From contig NZ_CP030073.1 in NCBI RefSeq assembly GCF_003261055.1, forward strand, positions 7,440,001 through 7,504,000: DNA of 64,000 nt, written 5' to 3'. Under the pieces are notes generated by a model that was not told the DNA's origin, did not search any database, and was given only the letters and a program-made list of their open reading frames with translations. This document shows, one piece after another, positions 18,171 through 27,737 of this stretch (its first letter is position 1; each line of letters begins with the position of its first letter). The DNA comes from Streptomyces cadmiisoli (GTDB taxonomy: Bacteria; Actinomycetota; Actinomycetes; Streptomycetales; Streptomycetaceae). The position numbers and the translations under genes were made by a program.

Positions 18171-21100
18171 TCAGGCGGGGCCCTCGCCGCTGGTCGGTTC
18201 GGGCTCCGGCTCCGCCTGCGGCTGGACCTGCGGTCGGCCGGTCCGGGCCCGTTCCATGTCCGCCCGGGCGTGGATCAGCAGGGCCACGGCCTTGATGATC
18301 GCGGCCGCACTCATGCCGACGGCGGTGCCCAGCGCGCCGACGGCGGTGATCACCTGGGCGGTCTCCGACGGGTCCAACCGATTCTCCGGTGAGCCGTCGA
18401 GCAGCGGGCCGCCGGCGAGCCGGGCGACGAGCCAGGCCACGGCCGCGCCGCCGGCCCACAGCGCGACACGCCGGACCTCCGCTCGGCGCCGGGCGGTCAC
18501 GCCGGACGGCACGTCGCCCCACTCGGGCGATCCGGGGCCGGATGCCCCGGCGTCCTCGGCCAGGCGCTGCTGGAGCCGCAGATGCCGGAACTCGTAGTGG
18601 GCGCCCGACTGGCGCAGCACCCCGCGCCGGTGCGCCTCTTCGAGGAACCGCATCAGCCGCCACGGCGCCCGGCCCGTCACCGCGAGCCAGACCCTGGCCA
18701 CGCCCGTCCGTCCCCACGCGCCGAGCGCGAGCGCCGAGGTGCCGACCGGCACCCACAGCTCGGTGTGCATCGTGCCCAGCGTGCTGCCCCGCCCCAGCGC
18801 GGAGATCAGCACCAGACAGACCCCGCCCGCGAGCAGCGCGGCGACGGCACTGCGCGCCAGGGTCGCGGCACGGTCGGTGCGCAGGCTGCTCTGCGGGCCG
18901 GCGGCACGGATCGTGTCGGACGGTGTGTTCAGCGCGCGGTACACACCTGAGGCGCAGCCCCCGATGGCGCCGATCAGCAGCCCGAACCAGAGCAGGGGGA
19001 CGACGGCGTCGCGGACGACCGCCGCGACCGGGCGATGTACCAGCCACACCTTCACGGGCTCGGGCAGGGCGACGACCAGATTGTGCGCGTCGACGAGCCG
19101 CCCGGGCCCGCCGGATCTCGCCCTCCAGTCGGTCACCCATCCGCCGTCGCCCGCCCGGATCAGCACCTCTCCCGTGCGGCGGCCGAGTTGCTCGTCGCAG
19201 GAGATGCGGGCGCCCCGCATCACGGCGAACGGGCCGCGCAGCGCGGTCCGTTGCACGAGCAGGACTTCGCGCGGGCCCGTCGAACGGACGGCGCGGTCAC
19301 CGGCGGCCGTCTCCTGGAGCCGCCAGCCCTCGAAGACCTCGCCGGCGCGCAGCGGGTGGGCGGGCGCGTGGATCCGGTACGCGGCGAAGGCGCCGCTCAC
19401 ACATCCGACGACGGCCGAGGCGCTGACGCCGATGAGCGTGCAGGCGACGAAGCCCCGCAGCAGACCTCGCCGGAAGCCGCGCAGGGCGGCGGCCGGACCG
19501 GGATGCTGCGCGGCCACCCGTTCCCCGCGCCGCAGCGCGGCCAGGAACAGCAGTGCTCCCGCCCCGCAGCAGGTCGCGGCCGGAACCCGCTGTCCGGCAT
19601 AGCCGTGGATCGCGAGGCCGGCGAAGACGAGCAGGGCGCCGACCGCGCGTACGGCGACGGGACCGCCGGGACTGCCCGCCCACGGCAGACCCAGCGGGAG
19701 GGGACGTCGCGGCAGGCCGGCGACGGCGAACATCATCGCCAGGATCAGCCCGAAGCAGCACCCGTTGAGGAACCACGTGGGCCGCGGTGTGATCACGGCG
19801 CCGAGCCGGCCGCCGACCAGGGGAGGAACCAGCAGGCCCAGTCCCAGCGCGACGACCGTGGCCGCCGCGGTGGTCCGCAGCGCCGTGCGGGCCAGCCACC
19901 GCGCCCCCTGCGGGGTGCCGGCGGTGGCGGGCGGCAGCAGGGCCAGGCCCACGCCCAGACCGCACCCGATGCCGGCCAGATTGACCACGGCCGACAGCGC
20001 GGTGTCCCAGTTGGCGATCACGCCACCGCCGTACACGGCCAGCGGCACCAGCAGGGCCGCCGTGGCGAGGAGCGCCAGAAGCGCCGGCCCCGTCGTGCGC
20101 AGGGCCTTCGGCATCGCCGCCGGAAGCTCCCACCAGGCCAGCCGCCAGGTCTGCGCGGGTTCGCCCACCGCGGGCCGGACGTGTCCGACGTCGCGGGCGA
20201 GGCGGCCGAGCCAGCGGTGCGCCGCGGCCGGGCGCCAGGGACCCTCCGCGTCGGCGAACGCCGCCGGTACGAACGCGTCCAGCAGATGCACCTCGATGGA
20301 CTCCGCCGTGGGGAAGCGGCGGGGATCGCCGAGTTCGGCCGGGTCCTTCGCGGTGTCCCCGTACACCGTGCGCGCCAGCGCCACCATCAGCGGTGAGCCC
20401 AGTACGTCCGCCAGCGGTGCCGTCGGCGCCTCCAGGACCCGGGTCCAGGCGGTCGAACCGTCGGGACACGAACGTGCCGTGCGCTCCAGGTGCTGCCGGG
20501 CGGCGGTGAAATCGAGCGGCCGCAGCCGTACGACCTCGGCGGCGGTCAGCACGTCGCCGTCGCGGACGGCGTCGGCCCACTGTGCGGTGCGGCAGGTCAG
20601 CAGGACGGGCAGACGTTCGTCCAGTTCGGCGTTCAGGCGCCGCAGCGCCTCCCCGCGGGCGGCGTCCGGCAGTTCGTCGAGGCCGTCGATCACGGGCAGT
20701 ACGAGGCCTTCGTCCAGCAGCTCCCGGGCCAGCGTGCGGCCGTCACGGACGGCGGCCAGCGGCCGGTACTCCGCGGCCAGCCGGTCGGCCAGCCACTCGC
20801 GCAGCGGGACGGATCGCGGCGCCCAGCCCGCCAGCGGGAGGAGTACCGGCACCGGGTCGCCAGGCTCCCGCACGGCGAGCGATCCCAGGACGAACCGCAC
20901 GGCGAGGATGGTCTTCCCCGCGCCCGGCTCGCCCAGCACGACCAGCCGGCCCGAAGCGACGGACCGGAACGCCTCGACGATCCGGTCCGGGCGTCCGTCC
21001 CCGTCGCGCGGCGCCGGCAACGACGGCCCGCCCTCGATGTTGCGGCGGTGGTCGGCCAGCGGCGGTCCGACACGGGACCAGCCGACGTCCAGCGGTGCCG

Positions 21101-21380
21101 GGTCCTGCAAGCGGCGCAGCCGCGCTTCTCGGGCCCACTGCGTCCGCACGGCCGCGGCGAGGTCGTCGGCCGCCCGTGCCCGGCGGTCCGGCGCGGCGGC
21201 GGCCTCACCGCCCTCCCGCCCGCGTACGAGGTCCACCGAGAGGGCGCACGCCGCCAGGACCGCGGAGATCACCGATACCCACAGCGAGGCGGCGTCCTGG
21301 TCGTCACTGTTCTCCACGAGGGCGACCACCAGCGCGACCGACGCGGCGCCCGCCACTCCCCATCCGACACGGTGCAGCAC
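18171..21380 (-). CDS. Large multi-spanning membrane NACHT-type NTPase
   Basis: 1069 residues. Two N-terminal membrane helices (about 8-22 and 33-50), then a P-loop NTPase of the NACHT class: Walker A GEPGAGKT at 150-157, Walker B VLPVIDGLDELP at 228-238 with the two acidic residues characteristic of NACHT, and sensor-type LLTCRTAQW. After a helical region (VEVHLLDAFV-like and RWLGRLARDVG) there are about ten further membrane helices between roughly 430 and 900, with extracytoplasmic loops, then YEFRHLRLQQRLAE and two more helices near the C-terminus. NACHT proteins are signal-transducing ATPases and some defend against phages, but this membrane-embedded actinobacterial form has no established role. 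The tail is rich in QPEPE repeats. Confidence 0.85.
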   Translation of the reverse strand: MLHRVGWGVAGAASVALVVALVENSDDQDAASLWVSVISAVLAACALSVDLVRGREGGEAAAAPDRRARAADDLAAAVRTQWAREARLRRLQDPAPLDVGWSRVGPPLADHRRNIEGGPSLPAPRDGDGRPDRIVEAFRSVASGRLVVLGEPGAGKTILAVRFVLGSLAVREPGDPVPVLLPLAGWAPRSVPLREWLADRLAAEYRPLAAVRDGRTLARELLDEGLVLPVIDGLDELPDAARGEALRRLNAELDERLPVLLTCRTAQWADAVRDGDVLTAAEVVRLRPLDFTAARQHLERTARSCPDGSTAWTRVLEAPTAPLADVLGSPLMVALARTVYGDTAKDPAELGDPRRFPTAESIEVHLLDAFVPAAFADAEGPWRPAAAHRWLGRLARDVGHVRPAVGEPAQTWRLAWWELPAAMPKALRTTGPALLALLATAALLVPLAVYGGGVIANWDTALSAVVNLAGIGCGLGVGLALLPPATAGTPQGARWLARTALRTTAAATVVALGLGLLVPPLVGGRLGAVITPRPTWFLNGCCFGLILAMMFAVAGLPRRPLPLGLPWAGSPGGPVAVRAVGALLVFAGLAIHGYAGQRVPAATCCGAGALLFLAALRRGERVAAQHPGPAAALRGFRRGLLRGFVACTLIGVSASAVVGCVSGAFAAYRIHAPAHPLRAGEVFEGWRLQETAAGDRAVRSTGPREVLLVQRTALRGPFAVMRGARISCDEQLGRRTGEVLIRAGDGGWVTDWRARSGGPGRLVDAHNLVVALPEPVKVWLVHRPVAAVVRDAVVPLLWFGLLIGAIGGCASGVYRALNTPSDTIRAAGPQSSLRTDRAATLARSAVAALLAGGVCLVLISALGRGSTLGTMHTELWVPVGTSALALGAWGRTGVARVWLAVTGRAPWRLMRFLEEAHRRGVLRQSGAHYEFRHLRLQQRLAEDAGASGPGSPEWGDVPSGVTARRRAEVRRVALWAGGAAVAWLVARLAGGPLLDGSPENRLDPSETAQVITAVGALGTAVGMSAAAIIKAVALLIHARADMERARTGRPQVQPQAEPEPEPTSGEGPA

Positions 21381-21552
21381 CGGACCACGCTCACACGGCG
21401 GATCGCGCCCGCCGCGCAGGACCGACGATCTTCGTCAGTACGGGCGACGGGCGGGACGGGTGTTCGTGGCGGTCACCAGCCGGCGGGCCGGAACGACCCG
21501 GTCGCCGTGGCCCCGTTGCCCGGTGCCCCGGCCGGTCACCACCGCACGGCGA

Positions 21553-22781
21553 TCACAGCCGGACGACGATCAGCGCGGTGTCGTCGGTGGCGCCGCCCGG
21601 CGGCAGCAGCTCCAGCAGGACGGCGTCCGCGAGGTCCTCGGGAGCCGCGTTCCGGTGCCGGGCGAGCGATTCGGCGAGCCGGTTCAGTCCGGTGTCGATG
21701 TCCTCGTGGCGCCGTTCGATCAGACCGTCCGTGTACAGCACGAGGGTGGCGCCCGGCGTGAACGGGCTGCGGGCCTGCGGCCGGCGCTTCGGATCGGGCC
21801 GGGCGTCCAGCGGCGGATCGGTCGCCCGGTCCAGGAACTCGACCCGGCCGTCGGCGTCCACCAGCACCGGCGGCGGATGGCCGGCGCTGCTGTACGTGAT
21901 GACGTGGTGGTCCAGGTCGATGAACGTGGTGACGGCGGTGGCCGACTCGGCCCCGTCGACCACATGGGCGTACCGCCCCAGGACGTCCAGGGCCTCGGCG
22001 GGACCCGCGGCCACGCGGGAGGCGGCACTGAGCGCGCTGCGCAACTGGCCCATGACGCCGGCGGCTTTCAGCCCGTGGCCGACCACGTCGCCGACGGATA
22101 CACCGATACGGCGACCGCCGACCAGGTCCACCATGTCGTACCAGTCGCCGCACACGTTCAGCGCACCGAGCGCGGGCCGGTAGCGCACGGCGACCTGCCG
22201 GTGGCCCACCTGCCGGCAGGCGGGCAGCATCGCCTCCTGGAGCGCCAGCGCCACCTCGCGTTCGCGCGCGTGCGCCTGCCGCAACCGGTCGTTGAGTTCC
22301 TGGAGTTCCCGGGCACGCGTGTACAGCTCGGCCTCCAGCCTGCGGGCCCGGCCGCCGCTCGGCCCGCCGCGGGCCCGGATCAGCTCGGTGACGTCCCCAC
22401 CCGGTGCACCAGCAGGACCACTTTCCCGGCCGCGTCGAGCACCGGGGCGTTGACCGGGCTCCAGTACCGCTCCTCCCAGTGCTCGGGCCGTTCCAGGGAC
22501 TGCACGTCGTAGCGCTGGAGGGCCATCGCGTCGCGCTCGCCGGACGCCAGCACCCGCTGCAGCGAGGCCTCCAGATTGCGCATGCCGGTGGCCGCGGGGT
22601 CGTTGGGGTTGTCCGGGAAGACGTCGAACAGATAGCGGCCGACGACCTCCTCCCGACGGCGCCCGGACATCTGCAGGAACTCCTCGTTGACGTCCGCGTA
22701 CACCAGGTCCGGCGTGAGCAGCGCGACCATTCCGGGCAGTGCCTGGAACACCGCCTCATAGTCGTTCGCCGCATCGCTCAT
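21553..22781 (-). pseudogene. PAS - SpoIIE-type PP2C phosphatase, interrupted by a one-base frameshift
   Basis: The reading frame from ATG 22781 gives a PAS domain (YEAVFQALPGMVALLTPDLVYADVNEEFLQMSG to WSPVNAPVLDAAGKVVLLVHRV) and then hits a stop at 22380. In the next frame the translation goes on without a gap: DVTELIRARGGPSGG, a coiled linker LEAELYTRARELQELNDRL, and a complete SpoIIE phosphatase (LQEAMLPA, GDWYDMVDL, VGDVVGHGLKAA, DDTALIVVRL). The break is within the run CCCC at 22395-22398: GTGGGGACGTC where GTGGAGGACGTC (Val-Glu-Asp-Val, usual for the family) is expected. The span is 1229 nt, one short of 410 codons. It is either a true pseudogene, a sequencing error, or less likely programmed frameshifting. 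Confidence 0.85.
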
Positions 22782-22845
22782 GGCCGCCGCCTCACACCGC
22801 CGTCCCACCAGTTTTCCACTTCGCCCGGCAGTCGGCGTGTTCGTG

Positions 22846-25434
22846 TCACCCGGGCGGATCGGTCAGCGCCTGCTCCGCCCAGATGATCTTTCCCTCGGGT
22901 ACGAAGCGGGTACCCCACCGCTGGGTCAGCTGCGAGACCAGCAGCAGTCCGCGTCCGCCCTCGTCCGTGGCGCGGGGATGACGCAGATGGGGTGCGGTCG
23001 CGCCGCCGTCGAGGACCTCGCAGGCCAGCGCGCGATCCCGGATGAGACGCAGCCGGATGGGGCCGCCCGAGGCGTACCGGATGGCGTTGGTGACCAGTTC
23101 GCTGACGACCAGTTCCGTGGTGAACGCCAGTTCCTCCAGCCCCCACTCGGTGAGCTGCCCCATGGCCGCCCTGCGGGCGTTCGCGACCACGGCCGGATCG
23201 CACGGCAGCTCCCAGTCGGCGACCTGGTCGGCACCCAGACGGCGGGTACGGGCCATCAGCAGGGCCACGTCGTCGTGCGGCCGGGCGGGCACCAGAGCGT
23301 CGACCACCGACCGGCACCGCAGGTCCAGCGAGGCCGCGGGCCGTTCCAGCGCGAGCCGCAGTCGGTCCCGCTCCGCCTCGGCCGCGCTCGTCGGCTGCCC
23401 CCCGGCGAGCAGCCCGTCGGTGTGCAGGGTGAGCGTGCTGCCCGGGGCGAGGGTCACCTCGACCGACTCGAAGGGCGGTCCGCCCACGCCGAGCGGCGGC
23501 CCCGGGGGAAGGTCCACGAACGTGGCCGTGCCGTCGGGCAGGATCACGGCCGGCGCCGGATGACCGGCCGAGGCCATGGCGCACCGCCCGTCGACGGGGT
23601 CGTAGACGACGTACAGGCAGCCGGCTCCGGCCCGGTCCTCCTCCGGCCGGTTCGGCCGTGCGTACACCGTGCCGTCGACGCCGGGCGAGGCGGCGTTCTC
23701 GTCGTCGACGGCCGGAAGGCCCGGGTCGGCCTCGTCCGGCTCCGGGGTGATCCCGTCCGTGTGCTCCGAACGCGCCACCAGGTCGTCGAGGTGGCCGAGC
23801 ACCTCCTCGGGCGGCAGATCGAGTGCGGCGAGCGTCCGTACGGCGGTGCGCAGCCGTCCCATCCCCGCCGCCGCGTCGATGCCGTGGCCGGCCACTTCCC
23901 CCACCACGAGGGCGACCCGGGCGCCGGACAGCGGGATGAGGTCGTACCAGTCGCCGCCGAGCCCGGTCAGCTCGTCGGCGGGCTGGTAGTACGCGGTGAC
24001 CTCCACGGCGTCCTGCTCGGGCAGCCGGTGCGGCAGCAGACTGCGCTGGAGCACCAGGGCGGCGTCCCGCTCGCGGGTGTAGCGCCGGGCGTTGTCCACG
24101 CAGACCGCCGCCCGGGACACCAGGTCCTCGGCCAGGGCCAGGTCGTCCGCGTCGAAGGGCTCGTGCCGCCGGCGCCGGAAGAAGGAGGTGACGCCCAGGG
24201 TGACGCCGCGCGCCCGGATCGGCACGATCATCGCGCTGTGCAGGCCCAGCTCCAGGAAGATCGACCGGCGTCCCCCGCCCGTGTCCGTCGCCCACTCCTC
24301 GGTGAGCGGGTCGAGCCGCTCCTCGCGCCAGGAACTGCCCGTGGTCAGACAGCGCACCGGCGGCGATCCGGGGGGATACGTGGCCACCTCCCCCCGGCCG
24401 ACCACGGCCTTCGGGACCGCGTCGACCGAGCGGTGACCGGCGCGGCACAGCCGCACGGACTGCGTGGCGGGCGGGATCGGGGGCGGCTCGGCGCCGCCCA
24501 GCACGGACTCCTGAAGGTCCACGGTCACCAGGTCGGCGAGTTCCGGCACGGCCACGTCGGCGAGCTCCTGCGCGGTACGCACGATGTCCAGGGTGCGGCC
24601 GATGCGCTCACCGGCCCGGTCGAGCAGCGCGAGGCGCTGCCGGGCGCGGTGCCGCTCCGAGATGTCGACGACGGTGTAGTAGACACCGAGCGGGTGGCCG
24701 CGGCCGTCGTCGAGCCGGCTGAACGACATCATGTGCGCGGTCTCGCGGAACGGGGCGGACCGTACGCGGCCCACGTGCTCGTAGCCGACCACCGATTCGC
24801 CGGTCGCCAGCGCCTGCCGCATCTGGGCCTCGATCGACTCGGTGTCCAGGCCCGGCTGGACGTCCGCCAGCCGCAGTCCCAGCCGGCGCTGCGGCGGGCC
24901 GCCGCCGTACTGCGCGAGAGCCGTGTTCGACCACACGTAGCGCAGCTCCGTGTCGACGATCGCCATGCCGACCGGGCAGCGTTCGACGATCTGCTCCAGC
25001 ATGTCGCGGCTCATGTCCCAGCCGGGTGCGTCGGTCAGTTCCGACAGCAGCGCCAGCCAGTGCGAGGTGCCCTGTGTCCCGGGCAGCGAGGTGATCCGCA
25101 CGGACACCCGGACCGGCCGGCCGTCCCGCCGCAGGGCCGTCAGCAGGCCGGTCCATCCGCCCTCCGCGCCGCACCGTCCGATCAGGTCGGGCACGCGGCG
25201 GGCGTCCTCGGGGGTCAGCAGATCGGCCAGGTTCCGGCCCACCGCCTCGGTGGGCCCGTACGCCAGCATCCGCTGGGCGTCCGGCGTCCAACTCGTGACC
25301 ACGCCCTGTGCGTCGAGCACCACGGGCGCGGCGTCCGCCACGTCGAACCGCCCTCGGGCGACGTCGCGGTCCTCGAATGTGCCCACTGCCGACCTCTCGC
25401 TCGCTGAGAGTGGTCTACCACCTCTCGCCCCCAT
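22846..25434 (-). CDS. Multi-domain signalling phosphatase: PAS-PAS-GAF-SpoIIE PP2C-HATPase
   Basis: 862 residues from ATG 25434 (GGGAGGGG upstream). In order: PAS (about 20-140, DAAPVVLDAQGVVTSWTPDAQ), a second PAS (about 155-280, RCPVGMAIVDTELRYVWSN), GAF (about 300-440, AMIVPIRARGVTLGVTSFF), SpoIIE-type PP2C (about 450-690: LQRSLLPHRLP, GDWYDLIPL, VGEVAGHGIDAAA, PHDDVALLMAR), and a C-terminal GHKL ATPase (N box LVVSELVTNAIRYASG, DEGGRGLLLVSQL). Phosphatase plus anti-sigma-like kinase in one chain suggests partner switching on an anti-sigma-factor antagonist. It lies 64 bp from the frameshifted phosphatase gene. Confidence 0.93.
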   Translation of the reverse strand: MGARGGRPLSASERSAVGTFEDRDVARGRFDVADAAPVVLDAQGVVTSWTPDAQRMLAYGPTEAVGRNLADLLTPEDARRVPDLIGRCGAEGGWTGLLTALRRDGRPVRVSVRITSLPGTQGTSHWLALLSELTDAPGWDMSRDMLEQIVERCPVGMAIVDTELRYVWSNTALAQYGGGPPQRRLGLRLADVQPGLDTESIEAQMRQALATGESVVGYEHVGRVRSAPFRETAHMMSFSRLDDGRGHPLGVYYTVVDISERHRARQRLALLDRAGERIGRTLDIVRTAQELADVAVPELADLVTVDLQESVLGGAEPPPIPPATQSVRLCRAGHRSVDAVPKAVVGRGEVATYPPGSPPVRCLTTGSSWREERLDPLTEEWATDTGGGRRSIFLELGLHSAMIVPIRARGVTLGVTSFFRRRRHEPFDADDLALAEDLVSRAAVCVDNARRYTRERDAALVLQRSLLPHRLPEQDAVEVTAYYQPADELTGLGGDWYDLIPLSGARVALVVGEVAGHGIDAAAGMGRLRTAVRTLAALDLPPEEVLGHLDDLVARSEHTDGITPEPDEADPGLPAVDDENAASPGVDGTVYARPNRPEEDRAGAGCLYVVYDPVDGRCAMASAGHPAPAVILPDGTATFVDLPPGPPLGVGGPPFESVEVTLAPGSTLTLHTDGLLAGGQPTSAAEAERDRLRLALERPAASLDLRCRSVVDALVPARPHDDVALLMARTRRLGADQVADWELPCDPAVVANARRAAMGQLTEWGLEELAFTTELVVSELVTNAIRYASGGPIRLRLIRDRALACEVLDGGATAPHLRHPRATDEGGRGLLLVSQLTQRWGTRFVPEGKIIWAEQALTDPPG

Positions 25435-25577
25435 CTTCACCCCTCCCGCGGTGGCCCTGCCGAGTGGGCGGCGGCCGGGCGTGGTCCGCGGCGTCGGGTG
25501 GGCCGGGCGACCGGTGGGGGCGGGGCGGGAGAGGGGCGCCGAGCGCGGGCCGGACGCACTCCGGCCCGCCGCCCGTC

Positions 25578-26804
25578 TCACGCGCCGTGCGCGAGTACCG
25601 CCTCCAGCGTCTTGAGCGCGGAGCGGAGCTCCTGCTCGGTGACGGTCAGCGGGGGCGCGAGGCGGATCGTGGAGCCGTGGGTGTCCTTCACCAGGACGCC
25701 CTCCCGCATCAGGCGCTCGCTGATCTCGCGGCCGGTGCCGATGGCCGGGTCGATGTCGACACCCGCCCACAGGCCGCGCGCGCGGAAGCCGACGACGCCC
25801 TGACCGACGAGCGAGGCCAGGCCGTCCCGCAGCACCACGCCCAGTTCCTGCGCCCGCCGCTGGAACTCGCCCGTCTCCAGCAGCTCGATCACCGCGGTGC
25901 CCACCGCGGCGGCCAGCGGGTTGCCGCCGAACGTGGAACCGTGTTCACCCGGCCGGAGCACGCTCAGCACCTCCCGGTGGGCGACCACCGCCGACACCGG
26001 CACGATGCCGCCGCCCAGCGCCTTGCCGAGCAGCACCACATCGGGGACGACGCCCTCGTGCTCGACGGCGAGCGTGCGTCCCGTGCGGCCGAGGCCGGAC
26101 TGGATCTCGTCGGCGATGAACAGGCAGCCGGTGCGGCGGGTCAGCTCCCGGACGCCCGCCAGGTAGCCGTCGTCGGGCACGACGACGCCCGCCTCGCCCT
26201 GGATCGGCTCGATCAGCACCGCCGCGGTCGTCTCGTCGACGGCGGCCTCCAGCGCGGCCAGGTCGTTGTACGGGACGATCCGGAAGCCCGGGGTGAAGGG
26301 GCCGAAGCCGCTGCGGGCGGTCTCGTCGGTGGAGAAGCTGACGATTGTCGTCGTACGGCCGTGGAAGTTCTCCGCCGCGACGACGACGGTGGCCCGGTCG
26401 GCGGGGACGCCCTTCACGTCGTACGCCCACTTGCGCGCCACCTTGATGGCGCTCTCGACCGCCTCCGCCCCCGTGTTCATGGGCAGCACCATGTCCAGGC
26501 CGGTCAGGGCCGCGAGCCGTTCGGCGAACTCGGCGAGCCGGTCGTTGTGGAAGGCGCGGGAGGTCAGGGTCAGACGGTCCAGCTGGCGGTGGGCCGCTTC
26601 GATGAGCGCCGGGTGCCGGTGGCCGAAGTTGAGCGCCGAGTAGCCGGCGAGCATGTCCAGGTAGCGGCGGCCCTCGACGTCCTCCACCCAGGCGCCCTCG
26701 GCACGGGCGACGACCACGGGCAGGGGGTGGTAGTTGTGCGCGAGGACCGGTTCCTCGGCACGGATCAGCTCGGCGGAGTCGCGGGTACGGGCGGGAGCGG
26801 TCAT
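25578..26804 (-). CDS. rocD: Ornithine aminotransferase
   Basis: 408 residues from ATG 26804 with GGAGAT upstream. PLP class-III aminotransferase: NTGAEAVESAIKVARKW, FHGRTTTIVSFSTD, LFIADEIQSGLGRTG, and the PLP lysine in LLGKALGGGIVPVSAV. Transfers the delta-amino group of ornithine to 2-oxoglutarate, giving glutamate semialdehyde (proline/glutamate). Its start overlaps the stop of the upstream gene (ATGA), and the pair makes sense as an arginine-degradation unit. Confidence 0.93.
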   Translation of the reverse strand: MTAPARTRDSAELIRAEEPVLAHNYHPLPVVVARAEGAWVEDVEGRRYLDMLAGYSALNFGHRHPALIEAAHRQLDRLTLTSRAFHNDRLAEFAERLAALTGLDMVLPMNTGAEAVESAIKVARKWAYDVKGVPADRATVVVAAENFHGRTTTIVSFSTDETARSGFGPFTPGFRIVPYNDLAALEAAVDETTAAVLIEPIQGEAGVVVPDDGYLAGVRELTRRTGCLFIADEIQSGLGRTGRTLAVEHEGVVPDVVLLGKALGGGIVPVSAVVAHREVLSVLRPGEHGSTFGGNPLAAAVGTAVIELLETGEFQRRAQELGVVLRDGLASLVGQGVVGFRARGLWAGVDIDPAIGTGREISERLMREGVLVKDTHGSTIRLAPPLTVTEQELRSALKTLEAVLAHGA

Positions 26805-27613
26805 GAACGGATCTCCTGGGTGCAGCACTTGATTCCGCCGCCCGCCTTGTGGAACTCGGACAGATCGACGGGGACGGGGACGTATCCGCGGGCAGCCAGC
26901 CGCGAGGCGAGGTCGTCGGCCTGCGGTGCGATGAAGACGTGGCGCCCGTCCGAGACGGAGTTCAGCCCCCAGGCCGCCGCGTCCTCACGGGTGGCGAGCA
27001 CCGCGTCCGGGTACAGCCGCGCCAGCACCTCCTGGCTGCCCGGGGAGAAGGCCTCCGGGTAATAGACGACGTTGTCGTCGTCGAGCACGAACAGCGCCGT
27101 GTCCAGGTGGTAGAAATACGGGTCCACCAGCGTCAGGGCGATCAGCGGGACGCCGAAGAACTCCTGCACCTCCGCGTGGGCCTCGCGGGTGGTGCGGAAA
27201 CCGGTGCCGGCCAGCAGGTAGCGGCCCGTGAAGACCAGGTCGCCCTCGCCCTCGCAGACCGACTCGGGGCGGTAGACGTCGAAGCCCGCCGACTTGAACC
27301 AGGTCTCGTAGTGCTCGGACTCGGGACGGCGCTCGGGTGCGTGGAACAGCGAGCCGAAGACGCGGCCGCCGACGACGACCGCCGAGTTCGCGGCGAAGAC
27401 CATGTCCGGCAGGCCCGCCACCGGCGGGACGGTGTCGACGACGTGGTCGTGGGCGCGGTAGGCGCGGATCAGCGCCCGCCACTGCTCCTGCGCCAGATCG
27501 ACGTCGACCCGGACATCGGGATGCATCCAGGGATTGATCGCGTACTGCACGGCGAAGTGTCTGGGTTCGCAGACGAGGAAGCGCCGTCGGCGCGGCACAC
27601 GGCTTTGGAGCAC
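26801..27613 (-). CDS. ddaH: Dimethylarginine dimethylaminohydrolase-type amidinohydrolase
   Basis: 270 residues from GTG 27613; GGAGG lies 9 nt before it. The frame is open to 27793, but the added part is unlike the family. Guanidino-group-modifying fold: FAVQYAINPWMHPDV, DMVFAANSAVVVGG, GEGDLVFTGRYLLAG, catalytic His in PYFYHLDTALFVLDDD and a C-terminal nucleophilic Cys in GGGIKCCTQEI. Such enzymes release citrulline from methylated arginine; arginine deiminase-like use is also possible. Cotranscribed with rocD and probably controlled by the Lrp protein just upstream. Confidence 0.85.
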   Translation of the reverse strand: MLQSRVPRRRRFLVCEPRHFAVQYAINPWMHPDVRVDVDLAQEQWRALIRAYRAHDHVVDTVPPVAGLPDMVFAANSAVVVGGRVFGSLFHAPERRPESEHYETWFKSAGFDVYRPESVCEGEGDLVFTGRYLLAGTGFRTTREAHAEVQEFFGVPLIALTLVDPYFYHLDTALFVLDDDNVVYYPEAFSPGSQEVLARLYPDAVLATREDAAAWGLNSVSDGRHVFIAPQADDLASRLAARGYVPVPVDLSEFHKAGGGIKCCTQEIRS

Positions 27614-27737
27614 AGAGGGGTACCTCCGCTTCCTGCGGTGTCGACTGAGGGGTGACACCAAGGTAGGAAGCGACCCAGACGCTCGACAAGCAACAAGAGC
27701 TGCGTGTCGGCGCAGGAATGCTGCGTTCTGAACGATC

